From positions 1 through 64,000 of the forward strand of contig JAUXMV010000004.1 in assembly GCA_030683155.1 (NCBI GenBank): a stretch of DNA of 64,000 bases, given 5' to 3'. Each line of letters starts with the position of its first letter. Positions within the stretch are counted from its first letter, which is position 1. Source of the DNA: Bacteroidales bacterium. GTDB taxonomy: Bacteria > Bacteroidota > Bacteroidia > Bacteroidales > F082. Positions 8,375 through 19,378 of this stretch are shown here, piece after piece. Under the pieces are notes generated by a model. The model had not been told where the DNA came from. It saw only the letters and a list, made by a program, of their open reading frames with translations, and did not search any database. Both the position numbers and the translations under genes were made by a program.

Positions 8375-11300
8375 ATGAATAGATTTGGTGCTTTACTGAA
8401 AAAAATGTTGAAGGTGACCGTCTGGATCGCTCTTGGCTTTGTGGTGCTGTTTATTCTGCTCGCCTTGCTGATTCAGTTTCCTGCCATTCAAAACAAGATT
8501 ACCGGCTATGCTGTCAACTTTGTCAGCAGCAAAACACATACAAGGATTGAGCTGGAGAAGATTCGCATCTCCTTCCCCAAATCAGTGGTTATCAAAGGGC
8601 TTTACCTTGAAGATCTTCAACAAGATACGCTGCTTTATGCCGGTGAAGTCAAAGTCAACATCGGGTTGATTGCACTGCTCAAAAACAAGATTGACATTAA
8701 TTCTTTTGTGCTTGAAGATGCTGTCATCAACCTCCGCCGCATCGAATCCGATTCCATGTTCAATTTTAATTTCCTGCTAACAGCATTCAGCGATACAGTC
8801 AGTCAAAAAGTTGCAGAAGCTGAAAAAAGCAGTAAATGGATTATCAATGTAGATAAGGTTGTGTTGAAAAATACTCGTTTTCTCTTTGATGACCACTATG
8901 GCGGAACACATGCAGCGCTGAGCCTGAAGCAATTAAAGCTGACCATGGACAGACTCGATCTGGCAAATTCAATTTATGCCATTGATGAAGTAACGATCGA
9001 AAAAATGATTGCTGATGTATTGATCAATAAAGTCTCTGCGTCAACAGATGAATCGAAGCAAAGCACTTTGCCGCAAATATCAGCCAATAAAATACAGATC
9101 AGCGATGTCCGCATCACCTACGGAGATTCTGTAAGCAGGCAGTCTGTTTTTGCCGCTGTTAACCGTCTGGAACTGAAATATTCAGCCATCGATCTGAATC
9201 AGCAAAGCGTATCATCGGCCAAGCTGCATTTATCTGAAAGTGATGTTCGGTACAAGTCAATCGAAAAGGTTTCGCCAGCCGAAGAAGCCATATTGGCTGA
9301 TAACATCAAAGCAGAACACAGCGACTGGAAGGTATCAATCGGAAACATTGAATTGAGCAACAACACCTTGGCATACAATGTTTTGAATAAGCCTGTACTG
9401 AAAAATACTTTCGATCCAAATCACATGATTTACAGGAATCTAATACTGAAAGCCACCGATTTCTTCTGGTCACAGGCAAAAACAGCAATCACTGTAAAGG
9501 AATTCTCCACGATGAATCAGCATGATTTTTCAATCAGTCAATTTGAGACTGACTTCAGCATGGATACACATTCCATAACAGCAAAGAAACTAAAAATCAA
9601 AACAGCCAATTCTGCCATAGATGCTGACTTGAACATCCGTTTTTCTTCGCTTGCTTCGTTGAAGGATTCACTGCCATTCATGATTCTGAATCTGGATATG
9701 CGAAAAGTAAGCGTTAGGAATTCCGATATTGTCTATTTCAATGCAGCACTTTACAATCAGCCATTTTTCAAAAATGTGATGAACACAACGACCGTTTCAG
9801 GAAGCGTCAAAGGGCCGGTCAACAACCTGAGCGGAAAAAACTTTACAATCAAAACGGGAAGAAGCACCAACCTCAAAACAAATTTTACCGTCAAGGGACT
9901 GCCCGAGCTGGAAACAGCCTGGTTTAATTTTCCGGATCTCATAATCAATTCAGGCAGAAAAGACATAAAAATGATGGCAGGTGACGCAATCCCTGATAGC
10001 ATTTCGCTTCCTGAAATCATCGGGTTGCGGATAAATTTCAAGGGTGAGATGAAATCTTTTGTCACAACAGTGGCCATGAACAGTAGTTATGGGTCGGCAG
10101 ATGTTTCGGCTACAGTGGATAAAAGCGAAAATTTCAACAGCAAAATAAGCCTGTTGAATTTCGATGTCGGACAGTTGCTGATGGATACCGCACTTTTTGG
10201 ACCTGTGTCGCTAACAGCCGAAACCATTGGAAAGGGTCTTGATAAAAATACGGTCAGGGCAGCAATCAAGGCCGATGTTTCTCAGCTTTACCTGAATAGA
10301 TACAACTACCAAAACCTTCTGATTGATGGCAATATCACAGGCCAGAAATTCGAAGGACAAATCAAGCTCGATGATCAATATGCAGCTTTCGATTTTGATG
10401 GGATGGTCAACTTGAATCCAGGCGAAGAACAATATAAGTTCAACCTGAACCTGAAAGGTGCCAACCTTCAAAAATTGAAAGTTACCGAAAAAGATATACG
10501 GATCAGCTTGCAGGCGGTTTCAGACCTGAAAGGAAAAACAGCGGACGAAATCAATGGAACAGCAGGAATCACAAAGATTTACATCGCCCACGAAGACAAG
10601 GAATACCTGCTTGAATCCTTTATGCTTGCTTCTATCAACGAATCAAAAAAGAGTGAATTGACGGTTAGCAATGCGCTGGTAGGCATCAAATACAAAGGAA
10701 CTTTCTCACCGGCATTTCTGGCAAGTGAGATCAAGAAATTCCTGAACAACTATTTCCCTTTTTCAGAACCCGATCCACCTGCAAACGGCCAGGATCACCA
10801 GAATTTTGAATTTGAAGTACAACTTCACAATCATCCCATTCTGACAGATTTATTCGTGCCACAATTGAAGGAATTCGAGCCCGGACTGATCAGGGGAAGC
10901 TTTGATAGTGAGAAAAACGACCTGAAACTGAATGCCGAAATGAAAAAAATCGTTTATGGCACAACTGAAGTCAGAAACCTTGTACTTGAGGTAAGCTCAG
11001 ATCCTAAGGCGCTGAACTATAAAGTCACCAGCACCAGCATTTCGAGCCCGCAATTCAACCTCGACAACTTTCAGATCGGTGGAAAACTAGCCGATTCAAC
11101 CATTGTCGCAACAGTTTCATCCATTGATGCCAGGCAAAACAAAAAACTGCTGATCAATGCACAGATTGTCAAAAAGGACGCCAATTACAATCTTACACTC
11201 GATCCCAAAGAATTCTACCTGATGAACGAGCGCTGGGACATAGCTGCTGATAATTATATTGCTTTCGGGGAGATGGGATTTTTAATCCACAACCTACATC

Positions 11301-13360
11301 TTGAGAAATCGGGCAGCCAGATTCAGGTTCATTCAGTAAATGATGTCTTTAATGACGACCTGAGCATTGCAATCAATAATTTTGACCTGAACGACATTTC
11401 CGGGATTGTTTCTAAAGATACCAGTCTGTTACAGGGCACTGTGAATGGGAAAGCAATGCTGATCAGGGTTAAAGAAGCTTACGGCTTGGTTGCTGATTTG
11501 CAGATAGCTGATTTGATTGTTCGCGAAATAACCATCGGAAACCTGACCATAAATGCGGACAATCCAAGCTCGGAAAGATTTGACATTGAGGTAAAATTAT
11601 CGGGTGCAGAAAACAATGTGTCGGCCACCGGGTATTTTATCCCAAAAGGTGGTGACAATTCTGTCAGTATAAAAACTGACATCACCTCACTTTCGCTGAA
11701 AACCTTTGAAGCATTTTCGATGGGAACCATCACGGAGGCATCCGGGAATCTTACCGGAAGCATCGCTGTTGAAGGCAATGCCAGTTCACCTGAGATTACC
11801 GGACAGCTTACTTTTAACAATGCTTTTATCAAACCCTCAGCGTTGAACAATATGCTGCAGTTGAAAAATGAAACCATTCATCTGAAAAAGGACGGACTTT
11901 ATTTCAATTCATTCACTTTGCTTGATCCGAAAGGAAACACTGCGACCATCGATGGCATGGTTAAGATGGAAAAATTTCAGAATTTCATTTTTGCATTGGA
12001 TGTCAAAACACAAGACTTTATGCTGTTCAATACAACATCAAAGGATAACAAAGTGTTTTTTGGGCGCATGATCATCGACAGCCGGATCAGCGTTAAAGGG
12101 CCGATGTCGCTTCCTGTGATAAACGCCAGAATAAAAATGAAGGATGGCTCTAATTTCACCTTTGCAATTCCTGAAGATAAACTGACCACCTACAAAGGGG
12201 AAGATGTTGTGATCATCGACAACAAGCATAAGATTGATCCCATCTTTTACAGAGACGATAAGCAGCAAATACAGGAGTCGGGCTTCACCGGCTTTGACCT
12301 CTCCTCCATCATCGAGATAGATAAAGAAGCGACACTCAGGTTGATGATGGATCCAACTTCATCCGACTCATTGGTAGTAAAAGGCGAAGCAGCCTTGAAT
12401 CTTTCCATTGACCGCAGTGGTAAAATGAGTCTGACAGGCGCCTACAATCTGAATGAAGGCAGCTATATCGTTACACTTGAATCCATTGTAAAAAGAAAAT
12501 TCGATATCGATCCGGGCAGCACGCTCATCTGGAATGGTGATCCATTGGACGCCGACATCTCCATCAATGCCATTTATACCGTCAGGACTTCCCCCATCGA
12601 TCTGGTGGCCGATCAGATCGCCGAACTAAGCGAAGCCGATCAAAACACCTATAAACAGCGATACCCCTTTTTAGTCTATCTGAAACTGCGGGGTGCAATC
12701 ATGAAGCCTGAAATCAGTTTCGATATTCAGCTCAGGGCCGAGGATAAAGGAATTTTTGGAGGGGCTGTAAACTCCAAGCTGAATATGCTAAATGAAGACC
12801 CATCAGCATTGAACAAGCAAGTGTTTGCGTTGCTGGTACTGGGCAGGTTTATTCAGGAAAATCCTTTGCAATCCGGGGCAAATATGGGAGCTTCAACGGT
12901 GGTGCGTTCCACAGTAGGTAAGTTTCTATCCGCCGAATTAAACAAACTAAGTGCAAAACTAATACCCGGAGTTGAACTAAACTTTGATGTGCAGTCATAC
13001 GACGACTATGAATCAGGACAGGCAGAGGGACGAACACAGGTGGACATCGGGGCAAAAAAGCAACTCTTCAATGAGCGCTTGTCCGTTCAGGTGGGCGGCG
13101 TGGTTGATGTTGAGGGCGAAAGGGCAAAGCAGAATTCGGCCAGTAATATTACCACAGATGTTACCGTAGAATACAAATTAACAGAAGATGGCCGCTACCG
13201 TCTGAAAGGATTTAGTCACAACCAGTATGAAGGCGCCCTTGAAGGGCAACTGGTTGAAACCGGCATTGGTGTTGTGTATGTGCGCAACTTTAACAGATGG
13301 AAACAATTCTTCAGGGCTCCATGGAAAAAGAGAGATTCAACAAAAACACAAAAGCCATGA
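8375..13360 (+). CDS. tamB: TamB-like translocation/assembly module protein (DUF490)
   Basis: A 1661-residue protein anchored in the inner membrane by one N-terminal segment (about 13-36), followed by a long run of beta-strand repeats spanning the periplasm. The C-terminal third (about 1100-1640) is the TamB/DUF490 domain, with a typical LNLSIDRSGKMSLTGAYNLNEGSY-type core and SAELNKLSAKLIPGVELNF near the end. TamB proteins form a lipid-conducting groove between the membranes and work with an Omp85 partner. That partner is the next gene, overlapping as ATGA. I start at ATG 8375 rather than the in-frame TTG two codons earlier. Confidence 0.88.
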   Translation: MNRFGALLKKMLKVTVWIALGFVVLFILLALLIQFPAIQNKITGYAVNFVSSKTHTRIELEKIRISFPKSVVIKGLYLEDLQQDTLLYAGEVKVNIGLIALLKNKIDINSFVLEDAVINLRRIESDSMFNFNFLLTAFSDTVSQKVAEAEKSSKWIINVDKVVLKNTRFLFDDHYGGTHAALSLKQLKLTMDRLDLANSIYAIDEVTIEKMIADVLINKVSASTDESKQSTLPQISANKIQISDVRITYGDSVSRQSVFAAVNRLELKYSAIDLNQQSVSSAKLHLSESDVRYKSIEKVSPAEEAILADNIKAEHSDWKVSIGNIELSNNTLAYNVLNKPVLKNTFDPNHMIYRNLILKATDFFWSQAKTAITVKEFSTMNQHDFSISQFETDFSMDTHSITAKKLKIKTANSAIDADLNIRFSSLASLKDSLPFMILNLDMRKVSVRNSDIVYFNAALYNQPFFKNVMNTTTVSGSVKGPVNNLSGKNFTIKTGRSTNLKTNFTVKGLPELETAWFNFPDLIINSGRKDIKMMAGDAIPDSISLPEIIGLRINFKGEMKSFVTTVAMNSSYGSADVSATVDKSENFNSKISLLNFDVGQLLMDTALFGPVSLTAETIGKGLDKNTVRAAIKADVSQLYLNRYNYQNLLIDGNITGQKFEGQIKLDDQYAAFDFDGMVNLNPGEEQYKFNLNLKGANLQKLKVTEKDIRISLQAVSDLKGKTADEINGTAGITKIYIAHEDKEYLLESFMLASINESKKSELTVSNALVGIKYKGTFSPAFLASEIKKFLNNYFPFSEPDPPANGQDHQNFEFEVQLHNHPILTDLFVPQLKEFEPGLIRGSFDSEKNDLKLNAEMKKIVYGTTEVRNLVLEVSSDPKALNYKVTSTSISSPQFNLDNFQIGGKLADSTIVATVSSIDARQNKKLLINAQIVKKDANYNLTLDPKEFYLMNERWDIAADNYIAFGEMGFLIHNLHLEKSGSQIQVHSVNDVFNDDLSIAINNFDLNDISGIVSKDTSLLQGTVNGKAMLIRVKEAYGLVADLQIADLIVREITIGNLTINADNPSSERFDIEVKLSGAENNVSATGYFIPKGGDNSVSIKTDITSLSLKTFEAFSMGTITEASGNLTGSIAVEGNASSPEITGQLTFNNAFIKPSALNNMLQLKNETIHLKKDGLYFNSFTLLDPKGNTATIDGMVKMEKFQNFIFALDVKTQDFMLFNTTSKDNKVFFGRMIIDSRISVKGPMSLPVINARIKMKDGSNFTFAIPEDKLTTYKGEDVVIIDNKHKIDPIFYRDDKQQIQESGFTGFDLSSIIEIDKEATLRLMMDPTSSDSLVVKGEAALNLSIDRSGKMSLTGAYNLNEGSYIVTLESIVKRKFDIDPGSTLIWNGDPLDADISINAIYTVRTSPIDLVADQIAELSEADQNTYKQRYPFLVYLKLRGAIMKPEISFDIQLRAEDKGIFGGAVNSKLNMLNEDPSALNKQVFALLVLGRFIQENPLQSGANMGASTVVRSTVGKFLSAELNKLSAKLIPGVELNFDVQSYDDYESGQAEGRTQVDIGAKKQLFNERLSVQVGGVVDVEGERAKQNSASNITTDVTVEYKLTEDGRYRLKGFSHNQYEGALEGQLVETGIGVVYVRNFNRWKQFFRAPWKKRDSTKTQKP

Positions 13361-15666
13361 AACGCATTGTTTTGAAGAAATATTTTCTGGTTATCCTTTA
13401 CCTGCTCCTGACAGCATGTAGTGGGACAAAACATTTGCCAAAAGGTGAAAAACTTTATGCTGGCGCAGATGTCATCATAGAATCGAGTGACAAAATTGAC
13501 AAGAAAAAAGTTCGTTTTGCAAAAAAATCCGCAGAAAGTGCCTTGTATCCAAAGCCCAACAGTAGCTTTTTGGGGATGCGCTTTAAGTTATGGAGGTATA
13601 TGGCAGCCGGCGATACGGCGGAAACCAAATTGAAAAAATGGATGAAAAAAACCGGGGAAGCCCCTGTTTTCATCGGTGACATAAAGCCTATGGTTACGTC
13701 TTCGGTTATCGATGCGAAACTTTACAATATTGGGATATTTAAAAGCAATACAATACACAGCATTTCAGAAAAAAAGCACACTGCTAAAATAATCTATACC
13801 AGCTATATACATCAGCCGTTTAAAGTCAAAGAATTGAACTATGCTGTTTTTGACAGCGGTTTAAGTCGTATTGTCATTGCTGAAAAAGAGAAATCACTGA
13901 TCAAACCAGGAGAAGATTATAGTTTGGACAAACTTAAAAACGAAAGAAACCGGATTGATTTTTTACTCAAAAACAGCGGCTACTTTTACTTTGATCCTGA
14001 TTTCTTGCTTTTCATAGCTGATACTTCGGAAACTGACAAATCAGTCACGTTCCGACTCACCCTGAAAGACAGTGTGCCTCAGCAGGCTTTGACTGTGTAC
14101 CGGATTAACAATGTTTTCATAGATCAGGCTTATTCATTGAACGAAAGAGCTGTCACCAGGGTCAAAGACACTCTGCAATACGACGACATCTTGTTTCTGG
14201 GCAAAGAAAGACAGTCGTTCATCAGGCAATCTGTCATCAGCAGATCGGTTTTTTTAAAGAAAAATGAAGTCTATTCCAGAAAGAACCATAACACCACGCT
14301 CAACCGACTGATGTCGATGGGCAATTTCAAGTTTGTGAGTATTAAATTCACAGAAAGCGACACCACTGCGCCCGGATTTTTGGATGTAACAATTTTAATG
14401 ACAGCGATACCAAAATATGCCTTTAAGGCAGGTTTAGACATCGTTTCAAAATCAAATAACTATTCAGGCCCTAGGATGAATGTCAACGTGCTCAACAGAA
14501 ATGCCTTCAAAGGTGCTGAACTGCTGAACTATAGTCTGGCCGGCTCCTGGGAAACACAGCTGAGCGGCAAAAACAAAAATCTGCAATCCTACTCCCTGAA
14601 TCCAAAGATTGAATTGATTTTTCCAAGGTTTATTGTTCCATTTAATCTGAAGCAAACAAGCAGCATTTACCTGCCTAAAACACGGTTGTCGCTTTCATAC
14701 GACTATCTGAAAAGAGGCAATTACTTCGACATGAACTCATTGCAGTTTATATACGGTTTTAAATGGAAAGAAGATATTCGTAAAGACCACGAATTGAATC
14801 CGGTTAATGTAAGTTATACGGCTGTAGGACACAAATCAGATGCCTTTAATGCCTTGCTGGAATCCAACCAATTTCTGAAAAAGAGTTATGAAGATCAGTT
14901 TATTGCCGGGGCCAACTATATTTTCACTTTTAATGAACAAGTATTGCCTGATAAAACGGTTCAAACCTATTTTCAGCTCACCACTGAAGTTGCAGGAAAT
15001 GCCTTTTCGTTGGCCAATGTCATTGCAGGAAAAAAGATTTCTTCTGAAAACCCCACACTCATTGCAAATGCTTCCTATTCGCAGTTTGCAAGAATGAGCC
15101 TCGATGGCCGGACGTATTACAATTTCCCAAACAAAAATAAATTTGCTTTCCGGGCTTATGCAGGGCTGGCAATACCTTACGGAAACTCTTCAACTTTGCC
15201 CTATATTAAACAGTTTTTCAGCGGTGGACCAAACAGCATCCGTGCGTTCAGCATTAACACTGTGGGGCCGGGCATATACAACCAAAATACTGACAGTCTC
15301 GGATTTCTTCGGCTGGGAGGTGATGTGAAACTGGAATTGAACGCAGAGTATCGGTTCAATATCTTTCGGTTCCTTAAAGGAGCCATTTTCACCGATGCGG
15401 GCAATGTGTGGCTGCTCAAATCAAATCCTTCCACCATGGGAAGCCCGTTTTCATTCTCCGGTTTCGCCAAGGAGATTGCCGTTGGTGCCGGCTTTGGCCT
15501 TCGGATAGATGTTTCCTTTTTCCTGCTGCGGTTTGATCTGGCCATGCCGTTGCGAAAGCCATGGCTGGAAGGAAACAAATGGGTGATGGATGAAATTGAC
15601 TTTGGAAGCCCATCATGGAGAAGCGAAAACCTGATTCTGAATGTGGCGATCGGATATCCTTTTTAG
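13357..15666 (+). CDS. tamL: TamL-type Omp85 lipoprotein (BamA/TamA family)
   Basis: 769 residues from ATG 13357. This start overlaps the tamB stop as ATGA and places a lipobox (LLLTAC) properly at Cys 18; a frame start 60 bases upstream would bury it. POTRA-like repeats occupy about 40-400. The 16-strand Omp85 barrel follows (about 400-769), with the GGPNSIRAF signature (a form of the conserved G-x-R-x-F loop motif) and a C-terminus ending VAIGYPF. Lipidated TamA homologues (TamL) are the Bacteroidota form and are predicted to insert outer-membrane proteins together with TamB. Confidence 0.88.
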   Translation: MKRIVLKKYFLVILYLLLTACSGTKHLPKGEKLYAGADVIIESSDKIDKKKVRFAKKSAESALYPKPNSSFLGMRFKLWRYMAAGDTAETKLKKWMKKTGEAPVFIGDIKPMVTSSVIDAKLYNIGIFKSNTIHSISEKKHTAKIIYTSYIHQPFKVKELNYAVFDSGLSRIVIAEKEKSLIKPGEDYSLDKLKNERNRIDFLLKNSGYFYFDPDFLLFIADTSETDKSVTFRLTLKDSVPQQALTVYRINNVFIDQAYSLNERAVTRVKDTLQYDDILFLGKERQSFIRQSVISRSVFLKKNEVYSRKNHNTTLNRLMSMGNFKFVSIKFTESDTTAPGFLDVTILMTAIPKYAFKAGLDIVSKSNNYSGPRMNVNVLNRNAFKGAELLNYSLAGSWETQLSGKNKNLQSYSLNPKIELIFPRFIVPFNLKQTSSIYLPKTRLSLSYDYLKRGNYFDMNSLQFIYGFKWKEDIRKDHELNPVNVSYTAVGHKSDAFNALLESNQFLKKSYEDQFIAGANYIFTFNEQVLPDKTVQTYFQLTTEVAGNAFSLANVIAGKKISSENPTLIANASYSQFARMSLDGRTYYNFPNKNKFAFRAYAGLAIPYGNSSTLPYIKQFFSGGPNSIRAFSINTVGPGIYNQNTDSLGFLRLGGDVKLELNAEYRFNIFRFLKGAIFTDAGNVWLLKSNPSTMGSPFSFSGFAKEIAVGAGFGLRIDVSFFLLRFDLAMPLRKPWLEGNKWVMDEIDFGSPSWRSENLILNVAIGYPF

Positions 15667-16230
15667 TAAGGTAAATACCAAAATCTATGAGAATGGCCAG
15701 CACATCAGTTTCACTTTTATTTCTGAAGAAAATGAAAACAGATTTTAAGCAGACTAGCTTAATTCTAAAAATCTGCCGCATTTCATAAACCATTGACTTA
15801 TTTACCAAAAAACCCATTCGAAGGGGTAGTTCTGAAAAAAATAATTCAAAGTGAGAATTTAAGCTCGGGTATATATGAACTTAACTACTTAAAAACAATT
15901 CCAAAGAATATTTTCAAAGTTCAATTTTGTAAAAAGGAGAATTCAAACATGGTTTTTTTCAGGAATACCAAAGCACCCTATTAACATAGTATATACAGGC
16001 ATGCAAACAGCTATTGAATTCAATTCTGGTCGATATTATATAATAAATTGATAATTAGTTTTTTAAACGTTATACACAGCTGTTTTCCATGAATTGATAT
16101 GTCAATGTATATGTAATGTATATGCATTGTTAATGAACAGGTTAAATATAAAGCAAGCTATCTTTACAACACCTTTTTTAGCCTTTAATAATCGTCATCG
16201 TGTAGTATTTACATCAAAAAGAAAAAGTGT
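15667..16230. promoter_or_regulatory. Long AT-rich leader upstream of the glucan locus
   Basis: 564 bases without a convincing gene. A 63-codon frame (15793-15984, +) has no family features. Two direct copies of AATGTATATG sit at 16104-16113 and 16115-16124, 11 bases (about one helical turn) apart. That is what tandem binding of a LuxR-type regulator could look like, about 110 bases before the first gene. I found no exact -33/-7 pair. Confidence 0.35.
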
Positions 16231-19200
16231 ATGAGACAAATTATTTTTTTACTGATTTTTTTCGGGTCTTCCTTCGCTCTTTTGGCACAAGCTGACAAAA
16301 TTGTGATCGAAAATGATGAAAACGGGATGAAACTCGTGGTCAACGGGAAAGATTTGATGATAAATGGAATGAATTGGGACTATTTTCCTATCGGAACCAA
16401 TTATTCCTATAGTTTATGGAATGAGTCAGACAGTTTCATTGAAAAAGCACTCGATGATGAAATGTCTCTGCTGAAAAACATGGGTGTTAATGCCATCCGT
16501 GTATATACGGGGATTCAAAAAAAATGGATTAAACACATCTATGAAAAATACGGCATATACACGATGCTCAATCATTCATTTGGCCGGTATGGCCTCACAC
16601 TGGATGGTGCATGGGTTGCAAACACTGAATACGATGACCCAAGGGTTAAGGAATTGCTGCTGAAAGAGGTAAAACATCTCGCAGAAGAATACAAAGACAC
16701 TCCGGGCCTGCTCCTTTATTTATTAGGGAATGAAAACAACTACGGGCTATTTTGGGGAGGTGCTGAAACTGAGGACATTCCGAAGGAAGACAGAAGCTCG
16801 ACAATGAGGGCTGTTCACATGTATAAATTATTCAATGAGGCGGCCATCGAAATGAAATCAGTTGATCCAAAACATCCTGTATCTATCTGTAATGGTGATT
16901 TATTGTTTTTGGATATTATCGCAGAGGAGTGTAAGGATGTCGATATTTTCGGTATAAATGTTTATCGGGGGGTTTCATTTACTGATATGTTTGACAGAGT
17001 AAAAAATGAATATGGAAAGCCTGTGCTGCTGACCGAATTTGGTGCTGACGCATTCAATGTCATTACAAATGAGGAAGACCAAAAATCTCAGGCTTATTAT
17101 TTATTAGGCAATTGGCATGAAATATATGAAAATGCTGCCGGTTTCGGAAAAGCCGGAAATTCACTCGGTGGTTTCACTTTTCAGTTTAGCGATGGCTGGT
17201 GGAAATATGGTCAAACAGAATTTTTAGATGTACACGACACCCATGCTTCCTGGTCAAATGGCGGATATACAAGTGATTTTACACCTGGTGAAAACAACAT
17301 GAATGAAGAATGGTTTGGCATTTGTGCTAAAGGTCCAACCAACGGACAAGGATTTTATCAGTTGTACCCAAGAGCCGCCTATTACGTTTTGAAAGATGTC
17401 CACCAATTGAATATCTATGCGGATGGCGTTTCTCCAACTTCACTCAAAAAACATTTCGATGGCATTCATATTGTTGATGCCACATTGAAAGCAAGAGGAG
17501 ACAAGGCCGCTCTGGAAAGTGAGAAAACCAAAAAAATAAGTCTCAGTCGTTTCACTTCAGAGTTTACTACTTTCAATACAGGTGGTAGTTTAATCACTAC
17601 ACCTGATAACCCTTCAAAAGATGTTAGAAACTACCCAAATCAGCTGGGCTTCGATCATATGCAGTCATTCTATATTGGAGTACAAGCCAATCCATCGCCC
17701 AACTTCAGGGCAAACGTTGAATTTAATGTTTTGGGCAATGTGGCCTTAAATCCAATAGATGAGATCTTTTACGAAAACCGTGGTCGTCCGGTGGAGCTTA
17801 AAAGCAACGATGGAGATCTGAAAGTTGAATCATTAAACAGGGTACAGGTTTACAGAGCTACCTATCAATGGAATCATAAATGGTTCGATCTGAATGGATT
17901 TTATCGCACAGGTCATTATCACTGGGGTTATGAAGGCGATTTCTTTGGTTTATATCCCGAAGCCAACTACGGCCCAAACATCGACATCTATAACGGTATC
18001 GCGCCTTTTGGCTTTGAAATGGAAGGTAAAAAACAACTCGAAGGATTGAAACTCGCTTTTGGTCCACAACTTTGGTGGGGAGCCAATCCTGCTTTTTTAC
18101 TGAAATACAGCAAGGCTGTTGGTAAATTCAAACTTACTGGAATCTATCATGAAGATCTTGATCAGCTTGGACTTACCGAAAGTTCTTTTGCCATTCCGCA
18201 ACCAAAAACCAGACGACTTACATTTCATGCAAACAGAACCTTTGGCAAGTTTGGCATTGATTTAGGCGGTATCTGGGCAGGACAACCACTCGAAGGAAGA
18301 GAGTTTCAGGTTGTCAGAGGAGAGGAAGGAAACTATAGCGTTTATAAAGATCAAATCAATTCTGATGACAATTTCGGAGGAAAAATAAAACTATCCTATG
18401 CAGGAGGCAATTTTAACTGGTATGCACAATCTGCTGCAATGGGACTTGTTGCCAATGGCGGAGCAGATTATACCAAAACATTTACGGGATGGAGATTAAA
18501 AGACAGTGGAAGCGGAAATCAATATAATTTCCTGACAGGTCTCACTTACACTGTAGGTAAACTACAGATTGCTCCTAACTTCCTCTGGCAAAAACCAATC
18601 GAAGGTGCTATACCGAATGATGTTGCTGCACCGGGAAGACCAAGAAATATTCTGGAAGATCCTTTTGTTGTGAGATCAAACAGAGAGACAGTCGCCGGAG
18701 AAATTCTTTTAACCTACGACCCTACACCAGGCACGTGGATGTATGACTGGGACAGTGACAAATCCGAAGATTCGGAGCTTGCCATAAGTGCAGGACTTGT
18801 TTACCGTCATTTGCCTACTATTATGGATGCTGCCATTGGTATTTTCCCTGATGGCCGCACAACATTTGCTTTTCCGGGTTCAGCTCCGGCCACAGATTTG
18901 TGGGAGGTACATGCAAGACTGGTTTCAAAACTTAACAGCAATTTTGGCTTTATTGCAAACATCTATACCGGTGATGCACAGGCAAACGGCAGTGATGCCC
19001 GCACCATTCGTCGTTTGGGTGTCGATTTGAGAATGGTGTATAAAAAAATCAAAATCAATTCATTTGTCAGAGCCAACGATTGGGGGCCTTATGACTATCA
19101 TCGCGACTTCAACCTAACCTTCCCGCTGCAAATGATGGCAGATATTTCGACCACATTGGAAAGACCAGATTGGCTTGATATACCATCAACACGCATTGGA

Positions 19201-19365
19201 ATCCGCGGCACATACCGGACACTCGACAAATATTCGCCCCGCTATGCTCCTGTAATGATGGTTGATGCAAGTGGAGCTTTTGTACCAGATCCCAATGCTG
19301 TTGGTTTCGACAATGGCAATGAATGGGAAATCAGAACTTACGTACTTATAAATATTGGTAAATAA
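16231..19365 (+). CDS. TIM-barrel glycosidase fused to an outer-membrane beta-barrel
   Basis: 1044 residues. A signal peptide (1-19, FALLAQ) precedes a GH2/GH5-like clan-A TIM barrel (about 25-400): LLGNENNYG holds the predicted acid/base E168 and VLLTEFGADAF the nucleophile E269. From about 440 to the end the sequence is a different fold: many 10-12-residue amphipathic strands with aromatic girdles (RATYQWNHKWFDLNGFYR; ADISTTLERP) and a final strand EWEIRTYVLINIGK, as in outer-membrane porins. It heads the beta-glucan locus, which has no SusC/D pair. The enzyme family and the side the catalytic domain faces are uncertain; an exo- or transglycosylating beta-glucan enzyme is likely. Confidence 0.72.
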   Translation: MRQIIFLLIFFGSSFALLAQADKIVIENDENGMKLVVNGKDLMINGMNWDYFPIGTNYSYSLWNESDSFIEKALDDEMSLLKNMGVNAIRVYTGIQKKWIKHIYEKYGIYTMLNHSFGRYGLTLDGAWVANTEYDDPRVKELLLKEVKHLAEEYKDTPGLLLYLLGNENNYGLFWGGAETEDIPKEDRSSTMRAVHMYKLFNEAAIEMKSVDPKHPVSICNGDLLFLDIIAEECKDVDIFGINVYRGVSFTDMFDRVKNEYGKPVLLTEFGADAFNVITNEEDQKSQAYYLLGNWHEIYENAAGFGKAGNSLGGFTFQFSDGWWKYGQTEFLDVHDTHASWSNGGYTSDFTPGENNMNEEWFGICAKGPTNGQGFYQLYPRAAYYVLKDVHQLNIYADGVSPTSLKKHFDGIHIVDATLKARGDKAALESEKTKKISLSRFTSEFTTFNTGGSLITTPDNPSKDVRNYPNQLGFDHMQSFYIGVQANPSPNFRANVEFNVLGNVALNPIDEIFYENRGRPVELKSNDGDLKVESLNRVQVYRATYQWNHKWFDLNGFYRTGHYHWGYEGDFFGLYPEANYGPNIDIYNGIAPFGFEMEGKKQLEGLKLAFGPQLWWGANPAFLLKYSKAVGKFKLTGIYHEDLDQLGLTESSFAIPQPKTRRLTFHANRTFGKFGIDLGGIWAGQPLEGREFQVVRGEEGNYSVYKDQINSDDNFGGKIKLSYAGGNFNWYAQSAAMGLVANGGADYTKTFTGWRLKDSGSGNQYNFLTGLTYTVGKLQIAPNFLWQKPIEGAIPNDVAAPGRPRNILEDPFVVRSNRETVAGEILLTYDPTPGTWMYDWDSDKSEDSELAISAGLVYRHLPTIMDAAIGIFPDGRTTFAFPGSAPATDLWEVHARLVSKLNSNFGFIANIYTGDAQANGSDARTIRRLGVDLRMVYKKIKINSFVRANDWGPYDYHRDFNLTFPLQMMADISTTLERPDWLDIPSTRIGIRGTYRTLDKYSPRYAPVMMVDASGAFVPDPNAVGFDNGNEWEIRTYVLINIGK

Positions 19366-19378
19366 AAAAATAATTAAA

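Noticed and set aside
13297-13356. Longer start of tamL
   Set aside because: It would bury the lipobox 20 residues deeper and overlap tamB by 64 bases; the ATGA start at 13357 fits a lipoprotein.
15793-15984. 63-codon frame upstream of the glucan locus
   Set aside because: AT-rich, no family features; more likely regulatory leader.
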